From assembly GCF_000265405.1 (NCBI RefSeq), contig NC_018010.1, positions 2,687,501 to 2,751,500 on the forward strand: a stretch of DNA of 64,000 bases, read 5' to 3'. Below are positions 33,968 to 41,842 of this stretch, piece after piece. Below the pieces are notes generated by a model. It did no database searches and was not told the origin of the DNA. It saw only the letters and a program-made list of their open reading frames with translations. This DNA comes from Belliella baltica DSM 15883. Lineage in GTDB: Bacteria; Bacteroidota; Bacteroidia; Cytophagales; Cyclobacteriaceae. How positions within the stretch are numbered: the first letter of the stretch is position 1; each line of letters starts with the position of its first letter. The position numbers were made by a program, and so were the translations under genes.

Positions 33968-35590
33968 TCAGCATCCCTCTGCGAGAACTTCCTCTAAAAT
34001 CTCCACCAACTCCTCCGGCATCAACTGCAATCCCCCAGACTGAACCATCCTTCCTTCACCATCTATCAAAAGTTGATGGGGAGCTCCGACAATATTATAT
34101 TGCTTCAAAAAAGAATGATCAAAGCCTTCTCCATTGGTGTATAGGTTGATACCTGTAGGTGAGGAATATCTACCCCCTTCTACACTTTTTTTCCACTTCT
34201 CATAATCACTATCCATACTGATGGAGATCAAAACAAAATCTTCCGAGCCCTCAAAATGCTTTTCTACTTTATGAAGGTGTGCTTCATAAAAATTGATACA
34301 TGCCTTACAACCCGTAAACCAAAAGTCCAACAATACGGTCTTTCCCTCGAAATCTTCAAGCTTGACTTTTTCTCCATTCAGATTTTCAAATTCAAAGTTT
34401 TCTATAGGCTGTCCTGCACCTTGTCTATGGTATAGTTTTTCCAAATAGGGCCTGATATTTGGTTCCTCAATACTGCTAAGCGCTTTTTCAAGTACCTCTG
34501 ACCCATTGGATAAGGTTCTATAATTCCCTATTATATATCTCCCAATCAAAAAGTCTCTAACATTTTCTTGGTAATTAGCTAAGCTGACAAACAAAGGCTG
34601 TTGCTTTAGCTGACTGATAGCCTTAGATTGATTGATTAGGAATTCCTGATAATAGATGGCTCTTTTGATAGTCTCTTCCTCAAATTCAAAATTCAGATTT
34701 CCAATTTCATTGAAATAGAATTCTTCAAGCTTTTCAACAAGGCTTTGGTTGCCAACTTTTTTTGAATGGATATATATCTGGGACCAATCAAGAACAAGCC
34801 TATTATATAATAAGCCTATTTCATTGGCAAGTAGGATTTCATAGACATCCTTTGATAACTGGCTTTGATAAGAATCCAATATTAGGAGAGACTTTTCTAT
34901 TGGGATTTGCTCAGCCTCTGACTGCAACAAAGCGAGGTAACTTTCATCCAAAATAGGAAGACTCAAGACCTCTCCAAAATTTTGCAGAGCCTGTTCATAG
35001 ATAAGCCGATTGTCATTCTTTTCTAAAAATTCCTCCAGACTGGATTGACTTCTGTGGGTATACCTTGCAGCTCTCTGAAATGAATAAGCTTGACGATGAT
35101 TATTCAAGGCTCGCTGACATTCAAATAGGGGAGCAGATGGTCCACCAAATGTCAGAATATTTCGGAAAGGCTGAGAGTAAATTTTAATACTATCCCCTGG
35201 AAAGATTAGGTATTTATTAAAGGTCTCATTACTGCTCAGCGACAAACTGATATAGCTAGGTCCTTGAAGATCTGAAATGTTTACCGTGATTACTCGGTCA
35301 CTGCTAGGAAACAATCCTTCAAGCATGCTTCCTTTTCTCAAAGGAATACGCTTAGAAACCTGACCTTCTGTAGATGCCAGTTGCCCAAAATAATAATCCC
35401 AAATACTTACTTTCAAAGTGTCAGGTTCCCGATCCGAGTACTTGATATACTTAAAGTAGACCAGTGCACTTTTCTCCATATCTTGTCCATCAGGAATGGC
35501 GTCCTCAAACGCCATCCCCTGAATAGACTGGGCGACAGCAATCCTTCCTGCTACCAATACAAGCAATAAAATCGTAATTATCTTCTTCAT
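33968..35590 (-). CDS. TlpA-like thioredoxin-fold secreted protein
   Basis: 540 residues with a signal peptide (MKKIITILLLVLVAGRIAVA). The first about 390 residues are a helical and beta N-terminal domain seen in Bacteroidota TlpA-like proteins. The last about 140 form a thioredoxin/AhpC-TSA domain: FEGKTVLLDFWFTGCKACINF with a CxxC site (GCKAC), VLISISMDSD and the cis-proline region IVGAPHQLLIDGEG. It is expected in the periplasm as a thiol-disulfide protein. Such genes often sit directly beside susC-susD pairs; here an IS3 element and repeats separate it from the susD-like gene. Confidence 0.88.
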   Translation of the reverse strand: MKKIITILLLVLVAGRIAVAQSIQGMAFEDAIPDGQDMEKSALVYFKYIKYSDREPDTLKVSIWDYYFGQLASTEGQVSKRIPLRKGSMLEGLFPSSDRVITVNISDLQGPSYISLSLSSNETFNKYLIFPGDSIKIYSQPFRNILTFGGPSAPLFECQRALNNHRQAYSFQRAARYTHRSQSSLEEFLEKNDNRLIYEQALQNFGEVLSLPILDESYLALLQSEAEQIPIEKSLLILDSYQSQLSKDVYEILLANEIGLLYNRLVLDWSQIYIHSKKVGNQSLVEKLEEFYFNEIGNLNFEFEEETIKRAIYYQEFLINQSKAISQLKQQPLFVSLANYQENVRDFLIGRYIIGNYRTLSNGSEVLEKALSSIEEPNIRPYLEKLYHRQGAGQPIENFEFENLNGEKVKLEDFEGKTVLLDFWFTGCKACINFYEAHLHKVEKHFEGSEDFVLISISMDSDYEKWKKSVEGGRYSSPTGINLYTNGEGFDHSFLKQYNIVGAPHQLLIDGEGRMVQSGGLQLMPEELVEILEEVLAEGC

Positions 35591-36848
35591 AACTTCTTAT
35601 CGTTTAAAATTTCAACTACTCTTATTCTTTTCTTTTGCCTCTTAGTTCTCGAGTCTAAAATCTCGTCTCTTGCCTCTCGCATCTAAAGAAAACCCAAGCA
35701 CAGTGGGCAGCAATGTGGCACGCTGCAAACCAGTTTAGCATCACTTGTTTTTAGGTTAGACATAGATTCCACTGGCCTGGGAAATTGAGGTGAAGCAACC
35801 TTTCTTGAAATTGGTTAATTGAGTTGGAGTTAGTGGATGAGATTGTGTCCTTTAGTTGTCATATCGACCAGAGGGAGATATCTCATCTTTAGGAATTATA
35901 TTTATGTACTCCATACATTCCCGATCTCGTCTCTAGCTTCTCGTATCTCGACTCTCTCATCTCACCATAAGACATAGCAATCCCAGGAAGTATGTTTTTT
36001 GTGTTTTCATACTTTGGTTGTTTGAAGTCTTGAGGGAAACTGAATGTATTTGGAGAATCAGCAATCAGATTGACAGCGAAGCCAAATCTTTGTACATGGT
36101 ACGTGGTACTTGGTACAATTCTCGCATTTGAGTTTCTTTAATCTTAGACAAGACAATACTATTCAGTGGAATATCCTCTGTAAGACTTGGGTTAATAAAT
36201 TGATTTAAATTGAAAACCTTAAATAGCTTCTGCAGCAGCTATATAAAGATTGCGAGCTCACTTATTTGCGTAACTACCTTGGAAAAACGTATCTCTGTCA
36301 GTGGCTCGACTCGCATGTATAAAATAGGTTTAAATAGGGTTCTTCGGTTTCCGCTCAAAGAGGATATCGAATGGACTAGGGCAACCAGAAATACTGATTG
36401 CGTCTAATTGAATTCTATCAATTAAAACAGAAAATATATCTTTTAATCTTCCAGTTTTTGGATTCTTTTGAATAAAAGAAGTTGTTTTTTTCTGTTCCAT
36501 TTTAATAAAATATTTATGTTGGAACGTCTTTTTTTAAGTAAGATCAGCATCAAAAAAAGAGGCGTGGGTCTTACTAACTGTCTTAGAGGTACTGGTATAC
36601 CTGAGGAACAAGAAAGTAAGGAGCCCACGCCAAAGGCGTGAGCATTCTCACTTAATTACCCCGTTCCTCTTCAAATTACCAGTTTTCTAAGACGAGACGC
36701 TTAAGTGCAAATGCTAATAAAATTACATCCGCAATTTTATCAAAATGAATAGAATTCCTATCATGTTGATGTCTGTAAATTTATAAATAAATTTTAACAC
36801 GACAAATATGTCCTGTTATTTTTTTAATATTTTTTCAAGTATTGTACC
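35591..36848. other. 1.26-kb region without a convincing gene
   Basis: The first 110 bases and a stretch near 35,930-35,960 contain the TCTCGTATCTCG-type repeat seen at 31.7 kb. Between about 36,100 and 36,420 short frames on both strands look partly coding but are interrupted by stops, suggesting decayed sequence of unknown origin. A CACGCC...GGCGTG hairpin lies at about 36,625-36,639. A small open frame at 36,516-36,641 is listed separately. Confidence 0.5.
36516..36641 (+). CDS. possible 41-residue peptide
   Basis: ATG at 36516 preceded by an A/T-rich leader (TAATAAAATATTT), encoding a basic N-terminal half (SKISIKKRGVGLTNCL) and an acidic, proline-containing tail (GTGIPEEQESKEPTPKA). The stop overlaps a small GGCGTG hairpin arm. 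It is not recognised; it could be a real small protein, a fragment of a lost gene or chance. Confidence 0.25.
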   Translation: MLERLFLSKISIKKRGVGLTNCLRGTGIPEEQESKEPTPKA

Positions 36849-37115
36849 GTGGGTCAATTTAAGAATATAGAATTTTTAAAATTAGTAGGTTCAAGAATTG
36901 AATCAATAAGAAAATCGAAGAATCTAACACATGAGATTTTAGCTGAAAGAATGGATTTAAATGATGTTAGACAAATAGGTAGAGTTATTAATGCTGAGAC
37001 AAATTTTAGTACTAGTGAAATTTACAGATTCTCAATGGCATTGGGTGTTCAACCAAAAGAATTATTTGATTTTGAAATTGACCTAAAAACTGATTTTAAT
37101 AAAACTTCTGAATAA
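36849..37115 (+). CDS. small XRE-like helix-turn-helix protein
   Basis: 88 residues from a GTG start at 36849 (GQFKNIEFLKLVGSRIESIR). The HTH comprises IRKSKNLTHEILAERMDLND and a recognition helix region IGRVINAETNFSTSEIYRFS, followed by ALGVQPKELFDF, the usual end of this small XRE group. It has no partner gene adjacent, lying at the start of the repeat-rich gene-poor region. Confidence 0.75.
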   Translation: MGQFKNIEFLKLVGSRIESIRKSKNLTHEILAERMDLNDVRQIGRVINAETNFSTSEIYRFSMALGVQPKELFDFEIDLKTDFNKTSE

Positions 37116-37128
37116 ACTCTATCTTATC

Positions 37129-37320
37129 GGTTCAAGTCTCCTGACTTGGACCTTAACTAATTGCAGTTTTCAAACTGCCCCTCAAAGTCTCCAGACTTTC
37201 CTTCAAATGCCATAGGTTTACCTGCCGAAGGTAGGCATGACCGACCTCTTAACCCGGTATTTCAATACCGGGATCAAAAATCCAGATCGAATTTTGTTAG
37301 TGCTGTAGGTACGATGCACT
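37129..37320. repeat. multi-hairpin repeat, copy 1
   Basis: A series of short perfect inverted repeats follows one after another: GTTCAAGTC..GACTTGGAC, GCAGTTTTCAAACTGC-like, AAAGTCTCCAGACTTT, CCCGGTATTTCAATACCGGG and a final TAGTGCTGTAGGTACGATG segment. The order and spacing are shared with five further copies between 38.4 and 41.8 kb. Confidence 0.85.
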
Positions 37321-37797
37321 GGATTCTTGATAGAGTAGGAGATCAGCTTACGATTTTTTTTTTAGTGATCAAAAAGAGAATTTGAAAATTAAACACCTAC
37401 CTTCAAGAACTTAGTTCAAAAGGAATCACATTCAAAACACCATTCAAATAATTCCCTATATTTACAAACCAATACATTTAATTAGTCAAAATACCCTGTT
37501 CAAGGTATTTTTTGTTCAAAAGCTTATAAGTAGGTTTGGTGAATTAAAAATGCAGAACTGATAAATATGGATATCTAATCAGGCTTAACTATCAATTGTT
37601 AGAAAGCTAAGACTGATTTTTATCAGGGGTATTTAAAAGTTGCCAGTTAGACTAAAAAATAACACTACAACTATAAACTGACGACTAAAAACATAAACGA
37701 AATAACGCAGACAAACCATTATGACAGGTGACCAACATACAGACCATATTTCAAACAGACAGCGAGTAAGCCGACACTGAAAAAAAACTAAATTATC
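37321..37797. other. 477-base gap upstream of the 161-residue protein
   Basis: No gene is recognised. Sequence is AT-rich; AATACCCTGTTCAAGGTATT-like and TTCAAAAG repeats occur near 37,490-37,520, giving a hairpin (ATACC...GGTAT). The start of the next gene follows an A-rich leader. Confidence 0.4.
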
Positions 37798-38283
37798 ATG
37801 GCTGAAAACGTAAAATTCACAAAACAAGAAATTGAAAATGCAATAGATGTTTTCAAAAAGCTATCTATCCTGTTTGAAGAAAACAATGAATTGTTTCTTG
37901 AATTTAAATCAAAACCAATTAGATTTTTGCGGGAGTCAGGGCTTGCAATAATGAAGTATATAAATAATCAAAATCAAGATTTCTTTCTAAATAGATTTTC
38001 TTATGGTTTGAGAAACATTTTACGATTTAAAGATTTTTTTGACCGTTGCTCATGGTGCAAGATTATGGCTCTAACCATTATATATGCTCTATGCGGAAAG
38101 GCGAGATTAACAATAGATGCCTTCTGGGGGTTATTATCAAGTATTATCGAAGCTATTGAAAGCATCTTAAATATATCAAATGAAATGGCTCGTAATCTTT
38201 TAAATTATTTGAATAGTATTAATGACAGATTAAGTCCTTTTGGCTTAGCTAGACTGATTTGTGAGCAATCAGGTCATTGTTAA
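37798..38283 (+). CDS. unrecognised 161-residue protein with leader-like N-terminus
   Basis: ATG at 37798. Residues 1-60 are helical and charged and include FLEFKSKPIRFLRESGLAI. This resembles the F-x3-P-x2-x-L-x-E-x-G-(I/L) core of nitrile-hydratase-like (NHLP) leader peptides of some RiPP precursors. The rest has a hydrophobic, cysteine-bearing middle (CSWCKIMALTIIYALCGKA) and ends LICEQSGHC; five cysteines occur in all. No modification enzyme or exporter gene is adjacent, so the RiPP reading is speculative; it could also be a small membrane-associated protein. It stands alone between repeat copies 1 and 2. Confidence 0.55.
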   Translation: MAENVKFTKQEIENAIDVFKKLSILFEENNELFLEFKSKPIRFLRESGLAIMKYINNQNQDFFLNRFSYGLRNILRFKDFFDRCSWCKIMALTIIYALCGKARLTIDAFWGLLSSIIEAIESILNISNEMARNLLNYLNSINDRLSPFGLARLICEQSGHC

Positions 38284-38465
38284 TTCACAGACCAACACGG
38301 TACAGAAAATGAAAGTGAAACTCAACAATGACAATGGTTTGCAATAGTGGACAGACAGAAGGCCTACTGGTAACATTTTGCACAATAGAGAAAAGCCATG
38401 ATTGATGTGAAAATCTATCATTGTTCCGATAGCTATCGCAATAGTGGTAGCTGTTTGCCCCTACT

Positions 38466-38676
38466 GGTTCAAGTCTCTTGACTTGAACCCAAAACACTGC
38501 AGTTTTCAAACTGCCCCTCAAAGTCTCCAGACTTTAAATCCAATGCCATAGGTTTACCTCCCGAAGGTAGACCTGCCTACAGAAGCTAGGTATGACCGAC
38601 AAACTAACCATCAATTCAATGCTGAGCTAAAAGCGAACCTGTATCCGCCTAGTGCCGAAGGTATAACCGATATTTA
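38466..38676. repeat. multi-hairpin repeat, copy 2
   Basis: The same ordered hairpins as copy 1: GGTTCAAGTCTCTTGACTTGAACC, CTGCAGTTTTCAAACTGC, AAAGTCTCCAGACTTT and an end reading TAGTGCCGAAGGTATAACCG. A second repeat type follows directly. Confidence 0.85.
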
Positions 38677-38679
38677 AGA

Positions 38680-38806
38680 CGATATAAAAAAACACCGAAA
38701 GGTGTTAAAATCCGCAAGGGTATTTACCCCGTGTGAAACTCGGGGTCTAGAATAATCCTAGAGAAGCCAAAGCTCACGACCCTGAAAGGTGTCGAATTTT
38801 CAGGCC
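38680..38806. repeat. CCGAAAGGTG/CCTGAAAGG repeat, copy 1
   Basis: About 127 bases with ACACCGAAAGGTGT, CCGCAAGGGTATTTACCCC..., CCCCGTGTGAAACTCGGGG and ACCCTGAAAGGTGTCGAA stem-loops. It is nearly identical to 40,880-41,007 except in the centre. Each copy follows a multi-hairpin repeat, so the two repeat types form a composite unit. Confidence 0.85.
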
Positions 38807-38820
38807 TATTAGTTCAATTC

Positions 38821-38906
38821 TCCACTATTCCTGACCAATAAAAATACTTAACTCCGGGGGGGCACTTTGCAGCGCTGAAAGGGGGTCACTTTGACCGCTA
38901 TATGCA
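38821..38906 (-). mobile_element. solo relic of an IS21-type terminus
   Basis: These 86 bases are the reverse complement of the left end of the IS21 element at 48,412-48,497, with only a few differences (one base in CCCCCTxTCAGCG, and a few around the poly-C and TTTTTT runs). It contains both GGTCACTTTG / GCACTTTGC terminal motifs and ends in TGCA like the true end. No istA or istB sequence accompanies it, so it is a leftover of an excised or deleted copy or a recombination scar. Confidence 0.85.
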
Positions 38907-38953
38907 CCAATCGGTGAAACAGCATACTTTTCATTTGACGTTTAAGTCCCTTT

Positions 38954-39160
38954 GGTTCAAATCTCATGACCTGTCCTGCTAAGGAGGATTTACCTCACCT
39001 GTAGAGGCCTGGACCTACCACATCGCAGTTTTCAAACTGCTCCTCAAAGTCTCCAAACTTTCCTTCAAATGCCATCGGCATGACCGACCTCTTAACCCAG
39101 TATTTCAATGCCGGGCTCAAAAATCAAGTCCGACTTTTGTTAGTGCCGTAGGTACGGACG
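38954..39160. repeat. multi-hairpin repeat, copy 3
   Basis: Ordered hairpins as in copy 1, ending TAGTGCCGTAGGTACGGACG. Its right end directly abuts a broken nucleotidyltransferase gene, so the repeat probably inserted there or marks the deletion endpoint. Confidence 0.8.
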
Positions 39161-39363
39161 ATATCAAAACCAGCTTCTTGAAATTTTTCCAAAACTTCGG
39201 AATCGAGACTATCATGTAAAACTCTAGAATCAACTCATTTTCCGTTAGCTTAGCTTCCAAATAAAATTACTTTGATGGGGTCTGCTTCTAGTTTAATGAT
39301 TTCTAAGATAAAATTAATCTCTTTTTGTTTTTCTTCTGGCAAATGATTTAATAATTCATTCAT
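39161..39363 (-). pseudogene. broken nucleotidyltransferase-type gene
   Basis: From ATG at 39363 the minus strand reads MNELLNHLPEEKQKEINFIL then PIKVILFGS, stop, ANGK, stop, VDSR. The two stops sit where FGSYANGKW would be expected (TAA for a Tyr codon, TGA for a Trp codon), the nucleotidyltransferase signature of HEPN/MNT-type proteins. The similarity fades after another 25 codons, where repeat copy 3 begins. The rest of the gene is missing. Confidence 0.65.
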
Positions 39364-39565
39364 TTTCAAAAATAATTATTAGCTCAAATATTTATTTTGG
39401 CAACTTTTAATAAATCCATGAATACCAATTCACAATATAAAAATAAATAAAACGAATGGCTTCTTCGTTGACAAATCTGTTTAAGATGTGACTTGATTTG
39501 ACCTAAGTCTATGCTTAAAATCAGCAACTCTTTAGGATATTCTAATATTTGTCAAAAAATTAAAA

Positions 39566-40072
39566 TTAATTTTGCGATTTTTGAAGGCTTTTGCCAATAA
39601 CAAAAACAGAAACCAAACTTACAACCGTTCCGCCTGCAATAATCCCACCTACTGTAGTTTCTCCTGAATAAGCTAAAAAAGTACCACAACCAATCCCAAC
39701 TAAACCAATAATCAAGCCAAACCATTGCCCTAAACCACTTTGCTTTGATTGACTATTTACAACCTTAGTTTCCAAGGACATTCTATGTTCTTGCTGTCTT
39801 TCTGCCATCTTCATGATCCTATCAGCTCCTTCAGGAATAACTGAATTATAACGAATCAAAGTGTCAGCATCTGGCAGTGGTCCAGAATGCGAACGTTCCT
39901 GTATCATTGTCACAGAAATACTCTTTAAAATCTCCTCTTTTTTCTTTGGCGTAACCCCTTGAAAAATTCTTGGATTTATCGTTGTCAGTTCTTGTTCCAA
40001 CTCAATAAGTTCATCTGACCTATTATTATTCTCCGATTGTGAGATCTTTTTTTCTATTTCCTGTTTTGCCAT
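39566..40072 (-). CDS. DUF2335-family membrane protein
   Basis: 168 residues. The signature block SGPLPDADTLIRYNSVIPEG, then ADRIMKMAERQQEHR, is that of DUF2335; two membrane helices follow (WFGLIIGLVGIGCGTFLAY and IIAGGTVVSLVSVFVIG). The function of the family is not known. It is two bases downstream of a small gene and co-transcribed with it. The pair is the only intact operon in the repeat-rich stretch besides Wadjet. Confidence 0.82.
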   Translation of the reverse strand: MAKQEIEKKISQSENNNRSDELIELEQELTTINPRIFQGVTPKKKEEILKSISVTMIQERSHSGPLPDADTLIRYNSVIPEGADRIMKMAERQQEHRMSLETKVVNSQSKQSGLGQWFGLIIGLVGIGCGTFLAYSGETTVGGIIAGGTVVSLVSVFVIGKSLQKSQN

Positions 40073-40074
40073 AA

Positions 40075-40317
40075 TTAAAAATCAAGACATAATTTAGCCT
40101 TGTTCTCTTTTTCAAATTTTTCATTTGATTGTCTAAAATCATTACCAACATTTTGCCAATCAGAAACCATGGCTTTAAAATCAGCCTCTTTTTCTGACTT
40201 AGAGTAATTATAATCGAAATAAGAACCTGCAATATTCAAAACACTTCCCATCCCTACTAGGAAATTATTTCTTGGCAATAAAAAATCTGTTCTATATTTT
40301 TCTTTTTTCTTGCTCAT
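40075..40317 (-). CDS. small hypothetical protein upstream of the DUF2335 gene
   Basis: 80 residues from the ATG at 40317 (MSKKKEKYRTDFLLPRNNFL). The open frame continues upstream to 40377, but this start is preceded by a more plausible leader. It has a short hydrophobic patch (FLVGMGSVLNIAGSY) and a charged helical C-terminus with a conserved-looking DWQNVGNDFR segment. Not recognised; by position it should act with the DUF2335 protein. Confidence 0.6.
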   Translation of the reverse strand: MSKKKEKYRTDFLLPRNNFLVGMGSVLNIAGSYFDYNYSKSEKEADFKAMVSDWQNVGNDFRQSNEKFEKENKAKLCLDF

Positions 40318-40740
40318 TTTTCTTCTGTTTAATATCTTGACTAGATAAATATACACAGTTTTCGCAAAACTATGCATTTCATCTTAAATTATATAATGAT
40401 GAAACGTACTTTTTTAAAGCATGTTTTTGATTCTATCCAATGTTTAATGACCTAGCTAGCTTTTCGGAATTTACTCCGACCCCCAGCTTATCTAAATTTT
40501 TCCCTATCCTATGGATAGAGACCTAGATAAAAGGAATCAGATCATCTCGTTGGTGTCACCAAATTGATAGAAATTGGTAAAGGTGGAGAAAGAGAAGTTA
40601 AAGATGTAGCCCTAACAAGGTAATACTTGCTGTTCAGTAGCCCAACATGGAGATGCTTCTAAACCAGAATTAGCTTTAATTCAAACCTATTTGTTCAAGA
40701 CCTAGTTTACCTTAGAAAAGGAAGATTTTAACCCAATTCT
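40318..40740. other. 423-base gap, no gene seen
   Basis: AT-rich sequence upstream of the DUF2335 operon and before repeat copy 4. No intact frame or known motif was recognised; a promoter for the minus-strand operon must lie in its first part, but no clear TAnnTTTG box was found. Confidence 0.4.
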
Positions 40741-40879
40741 ATGGCAGTTTTTAAATTGTATTTGTAATGCAAATAGACTTTCCTTCAAATACCCTCGGCA
40801 TAATCGACCTCTTAACCCGGTATTTCAATACCGTGATCAAAAATCAAGACCCCTAGTGCCGAAGGTACAACCGATATTT
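40741..40879. repeat. multi-hairpin repeat, copy 4 (partial)
   Basis: A decayed copy in which only the later units are well kept (GACTTTCCTTCAAAT, CCGGTATTTCAATACCG, TAGTGCCGAAGGTACAACCG). It is followed by the second repeat type, exactly as copy 2 is. Confidence 0.75.
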
Positions 40880-41007
40880 AACATGATATAAAAAAACACC
40901 GAAAGGTGTTAAAATCCGCAAGGGTATTTACCCCGTGTGAAACTCGGGGACTAGAATACTCCGAGTAATATCCCAGGTTCTCGACCCTGAAAGGTGTCGA
41001 ATTTTCT
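40880..41007. repeat. CCGAAAGGTG/CCTGAAAGG repeat, copy 2
   Basis: Nearly identical to 38,680-38,806: ACACCGAAAGGTGT, the CCGCAAGGGTATTTACCCC block, CCCCGTGTGAAACTCGGGG, a variable centre and ACCCTGAAAGGTGTCGAA. Confidence 0.85.
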
Positions 41008-41151
41008 AACCAATCTGAAGGAAAACATCATCATTCTCAGAATTCAAATGTTAATACAGAACCTATTTTTTCACCTACTGGTATCCTAAGGACGGCCCTA
41101 GGTGAGGCTGCTTTTAAGTTGATTGAGGAAACCGTTAAAAAAATGGGTTAG
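41008..41151 (+). pseudogene. possible C-terminal gene fragment
   Basis: Directly after the repeat an open frame reads NVNTEPIFSPTGILRTALGE then AAFKLIEETVKKMG and a stop at 41149-41151. The end looks like a genuine amphipathic C-terminal helix and is followed at once by a terminator-like hairpin. The upstream part runs back into the repeat, so the 5' part of the gene is gone. The family is not recognised. Confidence 0.35.
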
Positions 41152-41185
41152 CTCGCGAAGCTTGCAGCGAGATCCACCCATTTTT
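41139..41185 (+). terminator. terminator-like hairpin
   Basis: AAAAATGGGT pairs with ACCCATTTTT, and an inner CTCGC/GCGAG pair extends the structure. The 3' arm ends in a TTTTT run. It follows the gene fragment ending at 41151. Confidence 0.6.
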
Positions 41186-41288
41186 AGGTTGGAACAATTG
41201 ACTTAAAATTAAATTGGGTATAGATCCGGTATATTTTACATATCTTCCTTCCCAATTTAAAAGCATCTCCTCAGGCCTAGATTTTTTG

Positions 41289-41315
41289 TTACTTTTTTAT
41301 CGATGAAAAAAGTAA
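41289..41315. terminator. hairpin, possible terminator
   Basis: A 10-bp perfect stem TTACTTTTTT / AAAAAAGTAA around an ATCGATG loop. There is no gene directly upstream on either strand, so it may belong to a lost gene. Confidence 0.4.
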
Positions 41316-41371
41316 GAGGAAAAAATATATATCGCTTCAACACTTTCTCTCACTATCCAAGATGACGCTAT

Positions 41372-41570
41372 TAGTTCAAGTCTCATGACCCTCCTAGTTC
41401 AAGTCTCCTGACTTGGACCCAAAAAACTGCAGTTTTCAAACTGCCCCTCAAAGTCTCCAGACTTTAAATCCAATGCCATCGGCATGACCGACATATTAAC
41501 CCAGCAATTCATTGCTGGGACAAAAGCAAAATCGTTTTTCTTTAGTGCCGTAGGTACGACCGATATTGTG
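41372..41570. repeat. multi-hairpin repeat, copy 5
   Basis: Begins with a doubled AGTTCAAGTCTC unit, then CTGCAGTTTTCAAACTGC, AAAGTCTCCAGACTTT, a CCCAGCAATTCATTGCTGGG stem in place of CCCGGTATTTCAATACCGGG, and the closing TAGTGCCGTAGGTACGACCG. The base changes in that stem are compensatory, so the hairpin is preserved although its sequence differs. Confidence 0.85.
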
Positions 41571-41597
41571 CCATGATGCAATTCTGCTGCTCCTCCT

Positions 41598-41815
41598 GGT
41601 TCAAGTCTTCAGACCTGCCTCCCTTTTGGGAGACTTGAACCCCACTGGTTCAAGTCTCATGACTTGGATCTACCACATTGCAGTTTTCAAACTACCCTAC
41701 CAAAGTCTCCAGACTTTCCTCCAATGCCATAGGTTTAACCTCCGAAAGTAAGTCTATCCTAAAGTAGGTATGTATGACAGACTTACTAATCCAGCAATTT
41801 ATTACTGGGCTAATG
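41598..41815. repeat. multi-hairpin repeat, copy 6
   Basis: GGTTCAAGTC units (one extended with GGGAGACTTGAACC), GCAGTTTTCAAACT, AAAGTCTCCAGACTTT and a CCAGCAATTTATTACTGGG stem. It ends close to the 3' end of the Wadjet operon. Confidence 0.8.
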
Positions 41816-41842
41816 TAAAATCAAACATGCTAGAGTCAAAAT

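Noticed and set aside
36210..36407. 65-residue plus-strand frame
   Set aside because: No recognisable motif or start context; the opposite strand also reads partly coding with a stop, so the segment is probably decayed sequence.
37129..41815. CRISPR array
   Set aside because: The repeated units are strings of different hairpins about 200 bases long, not short identical repeats with equal unique spacers, and no cas gene is present.
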